36,250 bases of DNA from Planctomycetales bacterium (lineage in GTDB: Bacteria; Planctomycetota; Planctomycetia; Pirellulales; Pirellulaceae). The notes beneath the pieces were generated by a model. It searched no databases and was not told the origin of the DNA. It saw nothing but the letters and a program-made list of their open reading frames with translations. The position numbers and the translations under genes are program-made. Position 1 is the stretch's first letter. Every line of letters starts with the position of its first letter. Below are positions 1-8,459 of the stretch, in pieces. The stretch covers positions 1 through 36,250 of the forward strand of contig JAGQOY010000056.1 of NCBI GenBank assembly GCA_020427005.1. Reading direction: 5' to 3'.

Positions 1-4
1 CGGA

Positions 5-51
5 GTAGTTGGAAGCCTAACAATCCACCGGACGAGCCGGTGGGATTCGCG
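5..51. repeat. Palindromic intergenic repeat, copy 1
   Basis: A 47-bp unit matching the unit at 104-150 at 44 of 47 positions. Its core is a perfect 7-bp inverted repeat (CCACCGG at 25-31, CCGGTGG at 37-43) around a 5-nt loop (ACGAG). The arms can be lengthened by AT/GGAT pairing with one bulged base. It resembles the short REP-like palindromes scattered between genes in many bacterial chromosomes. No transposase is visible nearby. Confidence 0.75.
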
Positions 52-103
52 ATAGGATCGCACAAAGGGCGAAGGGTGATGGGGGCATCACTGCTGGATC
101 TGG

Positions 104-150
104 GTAGTTGGAAACCTAACGATCCACCGGACAAGCCGGTGGGATTCGCG
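104..150. repeat. Palindromic intergenic repeat, copy 2
   Basis: Second copy of the 47-bp unit, in the same orientation and starting 99 bp after copy 1. The stem (CCACCGG 124-130, CCGGTGG 136-142) is unchanged. One of the three differences from copy 1 is in the loop (ACAAG instead of ACGAG) and two are in the 5' flank. Conserved stem with a variable loop suggests that the folded structure matters, but this rests on only two copies. Confidence 0.75.
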
Positions 151-178
151 GACGCGTGTCGAACGATTTATGCCGAGG

Positions 179-207
179 ATTGATCAATTTGTCGATGATT
201 GATCAAT
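179..207. promoter_or_regulatory. Twin ATTGATCAAT palindromes (possible operator)
   Basis: The perfect 10-bp palindrome ATTGATCAAT occurs at 179-188 and again at 198-207, 19 bp apart start to start, roughly two helical turns. It lies just 3' of the minus-strand tRNA-Gly. The spacing would suit a dimeric DNA-binding protein on one face of the helix. No regulated gene is obvious, so a chance repeat is possible. Confidence 0.25.
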
Positions 208-223
208 ATGCCAATGCTTAGAG

Positions 224-294
224 AGCGGGCGAGGGGAATCGAACCCCCGTATTCAGCTTGGGAAGCTGATGTTCTGCCATTGAACTACGCCCGC
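224..294 (-). tRNA. tRNA-Gly (anticodon CCC)
   Basis: Read on the minus strand, this 71-nt sequence folds as a complete cloverleaf. The acceptor stem is GCGGGCG with CGCCCGC, the D stem GTTC/GAAC, the anticodon stem TCAGC/GCTGA with loop TTCCCAA, and the T arm GGGGG-TTCGATT-CCCCT. The anticodon CCC (complement at 260-262) decodes GGG glycine codons. The discriminator is U, as usual for tRNA-Gly. CCA is not encoded. It stands alone, with no neighbouring tRNA. Confidence 0.95.
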
Positions 295-300
295 AATATT

Positions 301-881
301 GGAACCTAATCAAAAAATCTTTTAGCACTTGGTGGAAGGCACAAAAGAAAACTACTGCCAGCGAGTCATATCACCCGCTAGAAACTAAACCCAAACAGCT
401 TTCTTTCAACTTATGTTGGCATCGACCTATCTCAGAATTCTAGCACTTAGCTTGATTTCAGTAACTAGGCACAGCTCTTTTGACATGTAATTCACATCTT
501 TTCGCATCGACCGCTGGAGCCGGTCTAAGATGTCAATCCGAAGGCATTCACGTAATTCGCTGTTCGCAATCACAAACCATGCCAACAAGTCTCGGACAAG
601 GCAACGTTTTGACGACGCTTCCATTGCCAGCCTTGGCATCTTGTATTCGAACGGCAATTTGGCGGAAACTATGTGTGTTATAGCCTTCGAGTTTGTGCAA
701 AGCGCAAAGAACCCGAAAGCTGCGAATAGTCAATTATCGATAAACGGTGAGCCAGCAAGGCGGAGACCTTTCTGAGCGTTCAGCTAAGATACGCGTGCCG
801 GGCCACTACATTGCGAAATCTCGATTATCCTCAATTCATCACACTGCGATTGTTTGGCTCCTTTAATTGGTATGATAAATC
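301..881. other. Intergenic region with no convincing gene
   Basis: About 580 bp between the tRNA and the Tat-exported propeller gene. Short open frames exist on both strands (for example 427-657 minus and 530-775 plus), but they overlap each other, have no clear ribosome binding site and show no recognisable domain. No tRNA, hairpin terminator or strong promoter was identified. Confidence 0.6.
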
Positions 882-2462
882 ATGTTATCGCGTAGAAGCT
901 TTATCACCGCAGCCGTAAGCAGTTCAAGCTTGATTCCAAATCATGAATTGCTCTTGGCTGACGATTCGACTAGGAATTGCAATTCAGTAGCCGACTTGCT
1001 TTCAGGCAGTCCTACGGGACCTTGGAGACGACTTCTACTTGATGCAGCCGTCGTTGAAAAACAACAGGGCCTTGCGCGAATCTATCACCAAGCAAGAAAG
1101 CATGCCTCCAATCCAATGATAGTTGCGGATCAGCCATGGGAGGGTCGTTCCGCAATTATCGGTCCATATGTCTATGGCACAGTAATGAAGGAAGAGGGCC
1201 GCTTTCGTTTGTGGTATCAGTTGCTGAATCAAGGTAACCACGTGGGCTATGCGGAATCTGCAGATGGTATCCACTGGACTAAGCCAGAGTTAGATATTGT
1301 CTCGCACGAAGGGAAAAAGACGAATTTGGTTGTGTCGGCATTTGCCCCCGATTTATTTGACGGTGTTCAATGTCACAATCCTTCAGTGATCAGTTGCCCT
1401 TTATCGCCACATCCAGATCGACGCTACGCCTTGTACGGCCTTGACTCGGCAAGTGGTGGTCCTCGAGTCGCATTTTCGCGAGACGGGATTCACTGGAAAT
1501 ACTGGGATTCCGGTACGTCGACGGGTAAGCCCCTTCCGTTATTCACCAGTGGTGATGTGGTAAGCTTCTTTGATGACCCATATCGGCAACAGATTGCCGC
1601 AACTTGGAAAACTCGAAATCGTCGCGGTCGGGCAGTCGGAGTTGCATTTGCTGCTGATGGCTTGAATTGGTCCAAAGTCTACGACGGCCCAGTTTTTGTT
1701 GCCGACGATTTGGATCCAGATGACACGCAAATCTATGGCATGCCAGCTTTCGCCTACCAGGGAATGTACATTGGACTACCTTGGATTTACCGCGCCCGGT
1801 ATTTCCGTTACGGTGAATACACAGTGGATAAACTCCACGAAGCACAGAATGATTCCCCCAGGACCATGGAAGTCCAATTATCCTGGAGCTGGGATCTGGT
1901 CAATTGGACCCGCCCTCCACAGCGAGCACAATTCTTGCCGCGAGGTGATGATTCTGCATGGGACAGCGGCATGACCTTGGTTGCTCGAGCGCCGGTACAA
2001 GTCGGCGATGAACTTTGGTTCTATTACACGGGAACGAGCAAGGTACATGATGACCCCCGAGTCCCAGCAGCTATTGGTCTGGCAAAACTACGGCTCGATG
2101 GGTTTTGTTCCTACAGTTGCCGTGGGAATGCCTCGCCCGACAGTCGAGTCGGCTGGCTGATATCACGCCGCGAGCCGATGCGTCAGCCACGCGTAGCCAT
2201 CAACGCGATCACCGGTCCTCGAGGCAGCATATCGGTCGAGATATTAGATCGTACCGATCGTGTTGTACCAGGATTCTCACGCGATTTATGTGTCCCCTTT
2301 CGAGGCGATTCGACGCACCATGAAATCGCTTGGAATTCATCGCAGTCGATACAGCCACTGACCCAACCAGATTGTAAGCTGCGATTTTGGCTAGAGGACG
2401 CAGAATTGTTTTCATATCATCCCATGGACTTGGACCCACAACAGTTTGATTTGGCTCGTTAG
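882..2462 (+). CDS. Tat-exported beta-propeller protein, GH43/GH32-like fold
   Basis: A 526-residue protein beginning with a twin-arginine signal (SRRSFI at residues 3-8, followed by a small/hydrophobic stretch), so it is probably exported folded to the periplasm or surface. The body carries four spaced copies of a D-G-x-x-W type element (residues 126-132, 199-205, 257-263 and about 337-342). This pattern is typical of five-bladed propellers related to glycoside hydrolase families 32, 43 and 68. Planctomycetes encode many such proteins, usually annotated as hypothetical or glycosyl-hydrolase-like. I could not identify a catalytic acid/base set by eye, so hydrolysis of a polysaccharide is only an inference. 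The C-terminal 110 residues look like a separate beta-sandwich. The gene stands alone and converges with the methyltransferase gene 46 bp downstream. Confidence 0.75.
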   Translation: MLSRRSFITAAVSSSSLIPNHELLLADDSTRNCNSVADLLSGSPTGPWRRLLLDAAVVEKQQGLARIYHQARKHASNPMIVADQPWEGRSAIIGPYVYGTVMKEEGRFRLWYQLLNQGNHVGYAESADGIHWTKPELDIVSHEGKKTNLVVSAFAPDLFDGVQCHNPSVISCPLSPHPDRRYALYGLDSASGGPRVAFSRDGIHWKYWDSGTSTGKPLPLFTSGDVVSFFDDPYRQQIAATWKTRNRRGRAVGVAFAADGLNWSKVYDGPVFVADDLDPDDTQIYGMPAFAYQGMYIGLPWIYRARYFRYGEYTVDKLHEAQNDSPRTMEVQLSWSWDLVNWTRPPQRAQFLPRGDDSAWDSGMTLVARAPVQVGDELWFYYTGTSKVHDDPRVPAAIGLAKLRLDGFCSYSCRGNASPDSRVGWLISRREPMRQPRVAINAITGPRGSISVEILDRTDRVVPGFSRDLCVPFRGDSTHHEIAWNSSQSIQPLTQPDCKLRFWLEDAELFSYHPMDLDPQQFDLAR

Positions 2463-2508
2463 CTCCCTATATGGATAGCAACTAATCAACTCTTTTGGCC
2501 TCAGACAA

Positions 2509-3114
2509 TCAAGTGTTGGAATTTGTCCACATACTTACAATCACGATCGCCATTATTGTAGCACCACAAGCCCTATACTCTCGGTTCTTTAGCCACTGAC
2601 GATACGTCCATCCTTCAAGCATCCGGCCACCGATTCGAATGGGCAAAAATCTTCCGGTGCGAGCAACGTATGCGTCCCACTGCTCGGGAAACCATTTTTG
2701 AAGGTTCTTTTCTTCGGCCCTCACTTGATACCAGTACAACACACTCATGGGCCCAACTGCAAACGCAAGCGCAAGCCAGTTTCTCAGCAACACACAAAAA
2801 CCGAACATCATGAGAAATGAGCCAACATAAAGTGGATTGCGTACCAGTGCATACGGACCAATCTGTGTCAGTTCACGGCTCTTATGCAGCGTACCCGCTG
2901 CCCAACTACGAATCACGATCCCAACCAATACCAATCCTGTGCCCAAGTTACTCAGGGGACTTAGACCCAATGGATCCAATGGAAACAAATGCAATACAAA
3001 CAAATTGAATGCTATTAGAATTGTGAAACAAGCTAGGCTAACCGTAATTCGGCGACCCACTAACCAAGCAATCCACTGTCTTCTCCAAGTCAATTTACTG
3101 TCATTTGATCTCAT
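2509..3114 (-). CDS. ICMT/PEMT-family membrane methyltransferase
   Basis: A 201-residue integral membrane protein of the isoprenylcysteine carboxyl methyltransferase / phospholipid methyltransferase superfamily. The hallmark sequence GPYALVRNPLYVG lies at residues 86-98, and the C-terminal cofactor region follows with the paired glutamates E134-E135 and the aromatic-rich WFPEQWDAYVARTGRFLP stretch. There are hydrophobic segments at about 25-45, 58-75, 97-127 and 183-197. Bacterial members use S-adenosylmethionine to methylate small hydrophobic or lipid substrates. The substrate here cannot be read from sequence. The ATG start has a GGGAAG element about 11 nt upstream. Length is normal for bacterial members. 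Confidence 0.85.
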   Translation of the reverse strand: MRSNDSKLTWRRQWIAWLVGRRITVSLACFTILIAFNLFVLHLFPLDPLGLSPLSNLGTGLVLVGIVIRSWAAGTLHKSRELTQIGPYALVRNPLYVGSFLMMFGFCVLLRNWLALAFAVGPMSVLYWYQVRAEEKNLQKWFPEQWDAYVARTGRFLPIRIGGRMLEGWTYRQWLKNREYRACGATIMAIVIVSMWTNSNT

Positions 3115-3451
3115 GGAACTACGATCTTCCCAATCAAAACTCGTTTCTCTCCTTTAACATTTCGAGCCAAATGATAGGGACCAATTAGCTTGGGATTCAG
3201 AATCTAATCCAAAACTAATGTTGTTATGTGCTGCGTAGATCGTGAACCCAAACCCACGGGCAAAACACCATCGAGTGAAAAGCATCATCCGAATTACACA
3301 AATTAAATCTGCCTTAGAAAGCACCCTAAGAACAGCCATGTTTGTTTAATATGCCACAACGTGGACGAGCAGTCTGTAGAGAGTCCAACTGTGTTTTCCT
3401 TCGCGTCAACCTCGATTGGCGCCTTTTGCTAGCGAGATTGGAGATTTGAAA
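3115..3451. other. Divergent intergenic region
   Basis: About 340 bp separating the minus-strand methyltransferase from the plus-strand dockerin protein, so it should hold promoters for both. An imperfect hairpin is visible (TTGGGATT at 3190-3197 with AATCCAA at 3206-3212, one bulged G). The GGAG at 3440-3443 is the ribosome binding site of the downstream gene. No promoter hexamers can be assigned with confidence, and no small gene was recognised. Confidence 0.5.
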
Positions 3452-4954
3452 ATGGGACAAATACGTCGACGGTTGTTAGTAGAAGCACTTTCGCAAAGGT
3501 TGCCACTTTCTGCGAGTGGTTGGGAATCCGCTGTTGAAACGGATCAGGAAACTAGCGTGATTCACGAATACCGTTGGCACAACCAAGCGACACCTGAGGA
3601 TGTTGATGGAGATGCGATTATCTCGGCAACAGACGCACTAATTATTATCAATGACATAAATTCCCATGGCGTGCGATGGATAAACGACATCGACTCACTG
3701 GCTGCCGACATCGATGTTAACAGTGACGGCACCAGCACGGTCCTAGACGCGTTGATCGTCATTAATCGTCTGAATGCCGATTCAAGGTTGGAATCAACTG
3801 ACAGCGACGAGACCTCAATTGATTCCAGTGAAAACAACTTAGATAATTTGGGTTTGCACAGTAACAACTCGGGTTCGACGGAACCGACTAGTAGTAATGT
3901 TGAAAACCACTTTTCTGAATCGACGGCAGGTGAATCTGCTGCAGACCTATGGCCCGACGACTTAGACAATAACGATTCCAAAACGCAATTGTCAGATACG
4001 GAATTGTTAACAAACCTGTCGGTCAATTCTGCATCCAGCAACGAGTCACTTACTGCTTTGGAAATCGATGACTTGAATGGTGTCCAAAAGTATTCCTCTC
4101 CCGAAGAATTCGGTCATACTTTGGAACTCGAAGCCTCGATGACAACATACAACTCCGATGGCTCGGAAACTCCAAGCATGGATACTGAAGTCAAAAACTA
4201 TAACTCAAACGAACTTCATATAACTAGAGAACTCGGCGAGGTTGAAAACGACCATGAGCTGTTGGGCGCGGCTAATATGGTCGTTTCCCTCGCCAGTGAC
4301 TCTGAGGATTCGATATCCCCTGTTAACGAATTGCCAAGTCGCAAAGAGGTCTCTGAAGAGGGCGACGAGGGCCTTCATTCTGACGATTACGCTGGTTCGG
4401 CCACCACAGAAAGCTCAATCAGCACTCCCACTATTAATTCTAGCCAGCCATCTGGTGAGCATCATGCGTTGGAGCCCATTTCTGAAGGGCAGGGGAGTAT
4501 TCACGATAATGGAGACAGCACTAAGCGGGATTCAGAGGATTTAGAACCAATGGAGTCCCATGCTACTCCGGGCAATACTTCAAATACTGATGACTTGGCT
4601 GGCGTTTCTCTACTCAATAATCTGCCAATCTCGAACATCGAGCTGAGTGGACGCCTAACGGGGTCTGGACGAGGTAAAGTGAAGTTCGAAATTGAATCTG
4701 GAAAAATCGAGTTCGAGTTAGAGATTCAGGCTCTACCTAATAGCACGATCCCAGTTTTCGTTGGTGGCGTTACGGTAGGATCAGTCACGACCAATTCGAG
4801 CGGTCGCGGCAAATTGAAGTTTAAAACTGGGAGTAATCACACCGGACAGAACTCTTTTCCCGCTGCGTTTCCGGCAATCGCTAATGGAACAACTGTGCGA
4901 GTTGGGAATATCCTTTCCGGTTCCCTTGGCCAAAAGCCTGGAAGAGACGACTAG
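3452..4954 (+). CDS. Dockerin-type, acidic, serine/asparagine-rich surface protein
   Basis: A 500-residue protein. I chose ATG 3452 because GGAG sits 8 nt upstream; an in-frame TTG at 3416 would add 12 residues. The N-terminus (RRRLLVEALSQRLPLSASG) looks like a degenerate form of the LEPR-XLL motif found at the start of planctomycete surface proteins. Two EF-hand-like repeats follow (about 49-70 and 85-108), each with a D-x-D/N-x-D-G-x calcium loop and an LI-INDIN/LI-VINRLN helix, together forming a type I dockerin. Residues about 110-390 are low-complexity and very rich in Ser, Asn, Asp and Glu, apparently disordered. The last 110 residues form a compact domain with two related SGRGKxKF elements and a final TVRVGNILSGSL motif. 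No cohesin partner is visible in the window. Likely secreted; binding role inferred. Confidence 0.75.
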   Translation: MGQIRRRLLVEALSQRLPLSASGWESAVETDQETSVIHEYRWHNQATPEDVDGDAIISATDALIIINDINSHGVRWINDIDSLAADIDVNSDGTSTVLDALIVINRLNADSRLESTDSDETSIDSSENNLDNLGLHSNNSGSTEPTSSNVENHFSESTAGESAADLWPDDLDNNDSKTQLSDTELLTNLSVNSASSNESLTALEIDDLNGVQKYSSPEEFGHTLELEASMTTYNSDGSETPSMDTEVKNYNSNELHITRELGEVENDHELLGAANMVVSLASDSEDSISPVNELPSRKEVSEEGDEGLHSDDYAGSATTESSISTPTINSSQPSGEHHALEPISEGQGSIHDNGDSTKRDSEDLEPMESHATPGNTSNTDDLAGVSLLNNLPISNIELSGRLTGSGRGKVKFEIESGKIEFELEIQALPNSTIPVFVGGVTVGSVTTNSSGRGKLKFKTGSNHTGQNSFPAAFPAIANGTTVRVGNILSGSLGQKPGRDD

Positions 4955-5111
4955 TCTTGATAAGTAATCGCTGGAACTCGCGGTTGTAATAGATTCGGCA
5001 ACCCCACTTTGCTGGCGAATGCGCAAGCAAGTCAAAAAGCTCGCTTTGGGTTTCCCTGTAGAGAGGTTAGAATCTTATCCCGTGTTGCTTTTGTTTAGAG
5101 GTGAGCGGCTG

Positions 5112-5792
5112 ATGTCGAGGTTAATTGTCGTAGAAGACCAGGTCACTTTGCAGGCTAGCCTAAAGCGAGGCCTGGAAGAGGAAGGGTTCGACGTTCTAGT
5201 AGCATCATCCGGACGCGAGGCCTACTCGCTTATTCGTCGAGAACCTGTTGATCTGATTTTGCTAGATTTGATGTTACCTGATGGCGATGGACTGAGCCTG
5301 CTGCGCCGTTTGCGTGAAGAAGACTATCATGGCCCCGTATTAGTGATTACAGCAAGGGACTCTTTACAAGATCGGGTCAGTGGACTCGACAGTGGTGCAG
5401 ACGATTATCTAGTGAAACCTTTCGAATTCACTGAATTGCTGGCTCGTATTCGCGCAATACTTCGCAGGTCTTCACCGCGCAATTCGAGTAGCACGCTGCA
5501 CTATAATGACATCGTTCTTGATTCTCTCTCACGAAAGGTAACTCGTGACGGTCGCGAGGTTGTACTAACGCAACGACAATTTGAACTTCTGGAGTATTTA
5601 TTACGACATAAGAATCAAACCGTCTCTCGCGACGTCCTGGCGAGAGATGTTTGGAAGGCGGCGACTGCGACTTGGACCAACGTAATTGAGGTTCAAGTGA
5701 ATCAATTGCGAAAAAAGCTCGGTGACTCGAAGGATGATCCATTCTTGCACACTGTTCGCGGAGAAGGTTATCAACTGGGAGACGAACCGTGA
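5112..5792 (+). CDS. OmpR/PhoB-family response regulator
   Basis: A 226-residue two-domain regulator. The start is ATG 5112, preceded by GAGGTGAG; an upstream in-frame start at 5019 would add 31 residues that do not belong to the family. The receiver domain (1-118) has every key residue: acidic pair E8-D9, phospho-acceptor D52, T80 and K102. The C-terminal winged helix (about 128-223) includes the recognition-helix region VIEVQVNQLRKKLG and the closing HTVRGEGYQL. It should bind DNA as a phosphorylated dimer. Its stop overlaps the start of the kinase gene by 4 nt, so the two form a cognate pair. Targets are unknown. Confidence 0.93.
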   Translation: MSRLIVVEDQVTLQASLKRGLEEEGFDVLVASSGREAYSLIRREPVDLILLDLMLPDGDGLSLLRRLREEDYHGPVLVITARDSLQDRVSGLDSGADDYLVKPFEFTELLARIRAILRRSSPRNSSSTLHYNDIVLDSLSRKVTRDGREVVLTQRQFELLEYLLRHKNQTVSRDVLARDVWKAATATWTNVIEVQVNQLRKKLGDSKDDPFLHTVRGEGYQLGDEP

Positions 5793-7246
5793 AAGGAATC
5801 AGCATCCGCTGGCAACTTACGCTGGCTTTTGCATTTTTCATGATGCTGACTATGGTGCTGCTATGCACGCTGGTATTGTGGCGAGTCCACTCTCATTTAC
5901 ATTTCCGCGCAGATCGCGGGCTACAGGAAGAATTGGATGAACTAGTCGAAGAATTAAGCTACTTTCATGAACGAGAGTTATTAGTCGCAGAATTGGAACG
6001 GCGATTTAAAACGCATTCTCATTATTACTTTCAGATCTTGGATGACGAATTCAGCTTGGTATTCGCGAGCCGATTTCTTACGAACATACACTTGCCTGAA
6101 CCAACTGAGCGTCCAAGCAGTATGCGAGGTAAGAATTTTCAAGATATCGAATTGGAAGGCTTGGGTGACTTTCGCTTGCTAAGCATGGCGATTCGGGATG
6201 GAGAAGCCCAACCGCTACTACTCCAAGCCATTGAATCCCGCGAGGAGCTGAAGAAGGATTTCCTTGGCTATATTTGGATGTTTGTAACAATCGTTCCTGT
6301 GGCCATTATCGGCGCATTGACAGGCGGATATTTTCTATCCGGACGTATACTCATTCCAATCAAGCGTATTAATCTGGCTGCGCAGGAAATCACCGCCGAG
6401 CAGATAAGTCGACGTTTGTCCGGCCATACGAGAAACGATGAACTTGGCGAGCTTTCGAGAACACTTAATGCGACCTTTGATCGTCTTGAAAAATCGATCG
6501 TCGCCATGCGTAGATTTACATCAGATGCGGCGCATGAACTACGTTCTCCGGTAGCTGCACTTCGAACAGAAGCCGAAATTGCGCTGCGCAAGCCACGTGG
6601 AGTCGAAGAATATCAACAAGTAATCGAGTCTACTCTAAAAGAAGCATTGCGACTCGAGTGTATTGTTGATCAACTCTTGACGCTCAGTCGGCACGACAGT
6701 GGAGTCGAGGTTCTATTGGATGACGAGGTTCCGGTAGGAGCGGTAGTCAAGGATGTGGCGGCCAGGTTAGCGTTGATGGCTGAGCAGAAGGGCGTTCAGT
6801 TGCACGTTCATGAACTGCCCGAGGCTTACGTTCCTGGGCACGACGTACGTTTGAGCCAACTTTTCTTTAACTTGATCGACAACGCCCTAAAGTTTACTTC
6901 TACCGGAGGCCATGTTTGGGTCTCCGGACGCATTCAGGGATCACAAATCGAAATCCAGGTTTCGGACACTGGAATTGGCATGAACGAAGAGCAGCTATCT
7001 CGAGTGTTCGATCGATTCTTTCGCGCAGACACAGCTCGCCAACATTTTGCAGGAACGGGATTGGGTTTGGCTATTTGCAAGTCGATCGTTAATGCGCATG
7101 GTGGAGAAATTCGCGCCGAAAGCAAGCTCGGTAATGGCACATCGTTTCTCGTGACGCTGCCCATCGTTGAACACGAACCGGAAAGTCAGCCATCAAGGTC
7201 GATCGAGTCTCAATTTGTTTCAGAGATGAGCGGCGAACTTCCATGA
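5789..7246 (+). CDS. Membrane sensor histidine kinase, partner of the upstream regulator
   Basis: A 485-residue kinase starting at GTG 5789, overlapping the regulator stop by 4 nt. It has TM1 at about 10-31, a periplasmic sensor of roughly 130 residues, TM2 at about 160-184, a HAMP linker at 185-240, and a HisKA domain with the phospho-histidine H249 in DAAHELRSPV. The catalytic domain follows with the N box (NLIDNALKFT, 361-370), DTGIGM (393-398) and GTGLGLAI (422-429). This is the classical EnvZ-like architecture paired with OmpR-type regulators. The periplasmic part contains paired helices and no recognisable ligand-binding fold. The last 25 residues are a polar tail. The stop overlaps the next gene by 4 nt. 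Confidence 0.93.
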   Translation: MKGISIRWQLTLAFAFFMMLTMVLLCTLVLWRVHSHLHFRADRGLQEELDELVEELSYFHERELLVAELERRFKTHSHYYFQILDDEFSLVFASRFLTNIHLPEPTERPSSMRGKNFQDIELEGLGDFRLLSMAIRDGEAQPLLLQAIESREELKKDFLGYIWMFVTIVPVAIIGALTGGYFLSGRILIPIKRINLAAQEITAEQISRRLSGHTRNDELGELSRTLNATFDRLEKSIVAMRRFTSDAAHELRSPVAALRTEAEIALRKPRGVEEYQQVIESTLKEALRLECIVDQLLTLSRHDSGVEVLLDDEVPVGAVVKDVAARLALMAEQKGVQLHVHELPEAYVPGHDVRLSQLFFNLIDNALKFTSTGGHVWVSGRIQGSQIEIQVSDTGIGMNEEQLSRVFDRFFRADTARQHFAGTGLGLAICKSIVNAHGGEIRAESKLGNGTSFLVTLPIVEHEPESQPSRSIESQFVSEMSGELP

Positions 7247-8277
7247 CTCGCCAGTTGCCAAATTGCCAGCGTCCAATTTTCGGTTTTACACTGGTAGAGC
7301 TTTTAGTAGTAGTTGGCCTTGTGGCCGTGTTAATTGGTTTGTTGTTACCTGCCGTGCAGGCTGCACGAGAGACTGCGCGACGAGTTACTTGTCAGAACAA
7401 TCTAAAACAGCTCGGATTGGCGGTTCAAAACTACGAGTCTGCCAATCGACGCTTTCCACCAAGTTTCGTTTTCACCAGTACCACGTCTTGGTCTGTTCAC
7501 GGGAGATTATTGCCATTTTTAGAGCTTTCCTCAGCAGCAGCGAAGGTCCGACTGGACCTTGAATGGCACGACCCAATCAACTTGGCCTCTGGCGTACAAA
7601 GACTAAGAATTGGTTGTTTTGTTTGCCCCTCGGACCCAAACTCGGAGACACTTTACGATGCAGGTCCCGGAGAAGGTGAAGTCCGGCCAGTCAACTACGG
7701 GTTCAATGCAGGAACCTGGTTTGTTTACGATCCGCGGACTATGCGTTATGGTGCAGGTTGTTTTCATCCCAACGCCAGTATTAAACCTTCCTCAATTACC
7801 GATGGATTGAGCCATACTCTTTGCGCGGCAGAAGTTAAATCATTCCAATCATATTTTCGAAATACAGCCAACCCTGGGCCCTTCATTCCGGAGGATCCCG
7901 CCTATCTCAATTTGTTCGCCGGTGGTGCTCAGTTTGAGCTAGGGCCAAACCTCAACGATAACGGTGGACATGTAGAATGGGTCGACGGGCCCGTCCATGA
8001 AAGTGGTTTTACAACCACCTTTCGACCAAATCAAATCATCTCCTATGTGCATTCTGACGGGCGGAATTACGACATCGACTTCAATTCGAGATACGAGGGA
8101 ACGAGCTTTACCGAACCCACGTACGCTGCGATAACTGCTCGGAGCTACCATGCTGATCTTATTCAGTCAGCGCGCATGGACGGTTCTGTGCACTCTGTTA
8201 CTAATTCAATAGATCTCAACGTTTGGCGAGCCCTAAGTACGCGGGACGGAGGTGAACCGTTGGTCAATGACGATTGA
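7243..8277 (+). CDS. DUF1559 pseudopilin-like protein
   Basis: A 344-residue member of the planctomycete DUF1559 family, numerous in these genomes. The N-terminus is a type IV pilin/type II secretion pseudopilin signal: prepilin peptidase would cut between G14 and F15 (FGFTLVELLVV), leaving F at +1 and the conserved glutamate E19 at +5. A hydrophobic helix to about residue 37 follows, then ARETARRVTCQNNLKQLGLA, which is typical of the family. The C-terminus has the H-X9-DG motif (H303, D313-G314). Start ATG 7243 lies inside the kinase stop (4-nt overlap), so it is translationally coupled to the two-component genes. Function of the family is not established; an envelope filament or structural role is inferred. 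Confidence 0.92.
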   Translation: MTRQLPNCQRPIFGFTLVELLVVVGLVAVLIGLLLPAVQAARETARRVTCQNNLKQLGLAVQNYESANRRFPPSFVFTSTTSWSVHGRLLPFLELSSAAAKVRLDLEWHDPINLASGVQRLRIGCFVCPSDPNSETLYDAGPGEGEVRPVNYGFNAGTWFVYDPRTMRYGAGCFHPNASIKPSSITDGLSHTLCAAEVKSFQSYFRNTANPGPFIPEDPAYLNLFAGGAQFELGPNLNDNGGHVEWVDGPVHESGFTTTFRPNQIISYVHSDGRNYDIDFNSRYEGTSFTEPTYAAITARSYHADLIQSARMDGSVHSVTNSIDLNVWRALSTRDGGEPLVNDD

Positions 8278-8459
8278 AGATCCATATAGCACAATCTGAA
8301 AAAATGGCGAATCCCAGCGTTCGTGACCACCAATTCAAGCAAGCTTTAGGTCACTGGCGGCCTACGGATGATATACTTACGGCTGAATACACTTCCCACC
8401 ATTTCGGACGCTTTTAAGCATGGTCTGTTGATTTCGCCTCTACGGTCTTAGAAACGCAC

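Noticed and set aside
1..210. CRISPR-like repeats
   Set aside because: There are only two 47-bp units, they contain internal hairpins with variable loops, the interval is a single 52-bp stretch and no cas gene is present.
427..775. Short open frames on both strands upstream of the propeller gene
   Set aside because: They overlap each other, lack ribosome binding sites and show no domain or hydrophobic pattern.
3562..4041. A 159-residue minus-strand frame inside the dockerin gene
   Set aside because: It is antisense to low-complexity Ser/Asp coding sequence, which often leaves the reverse frame open by composition.
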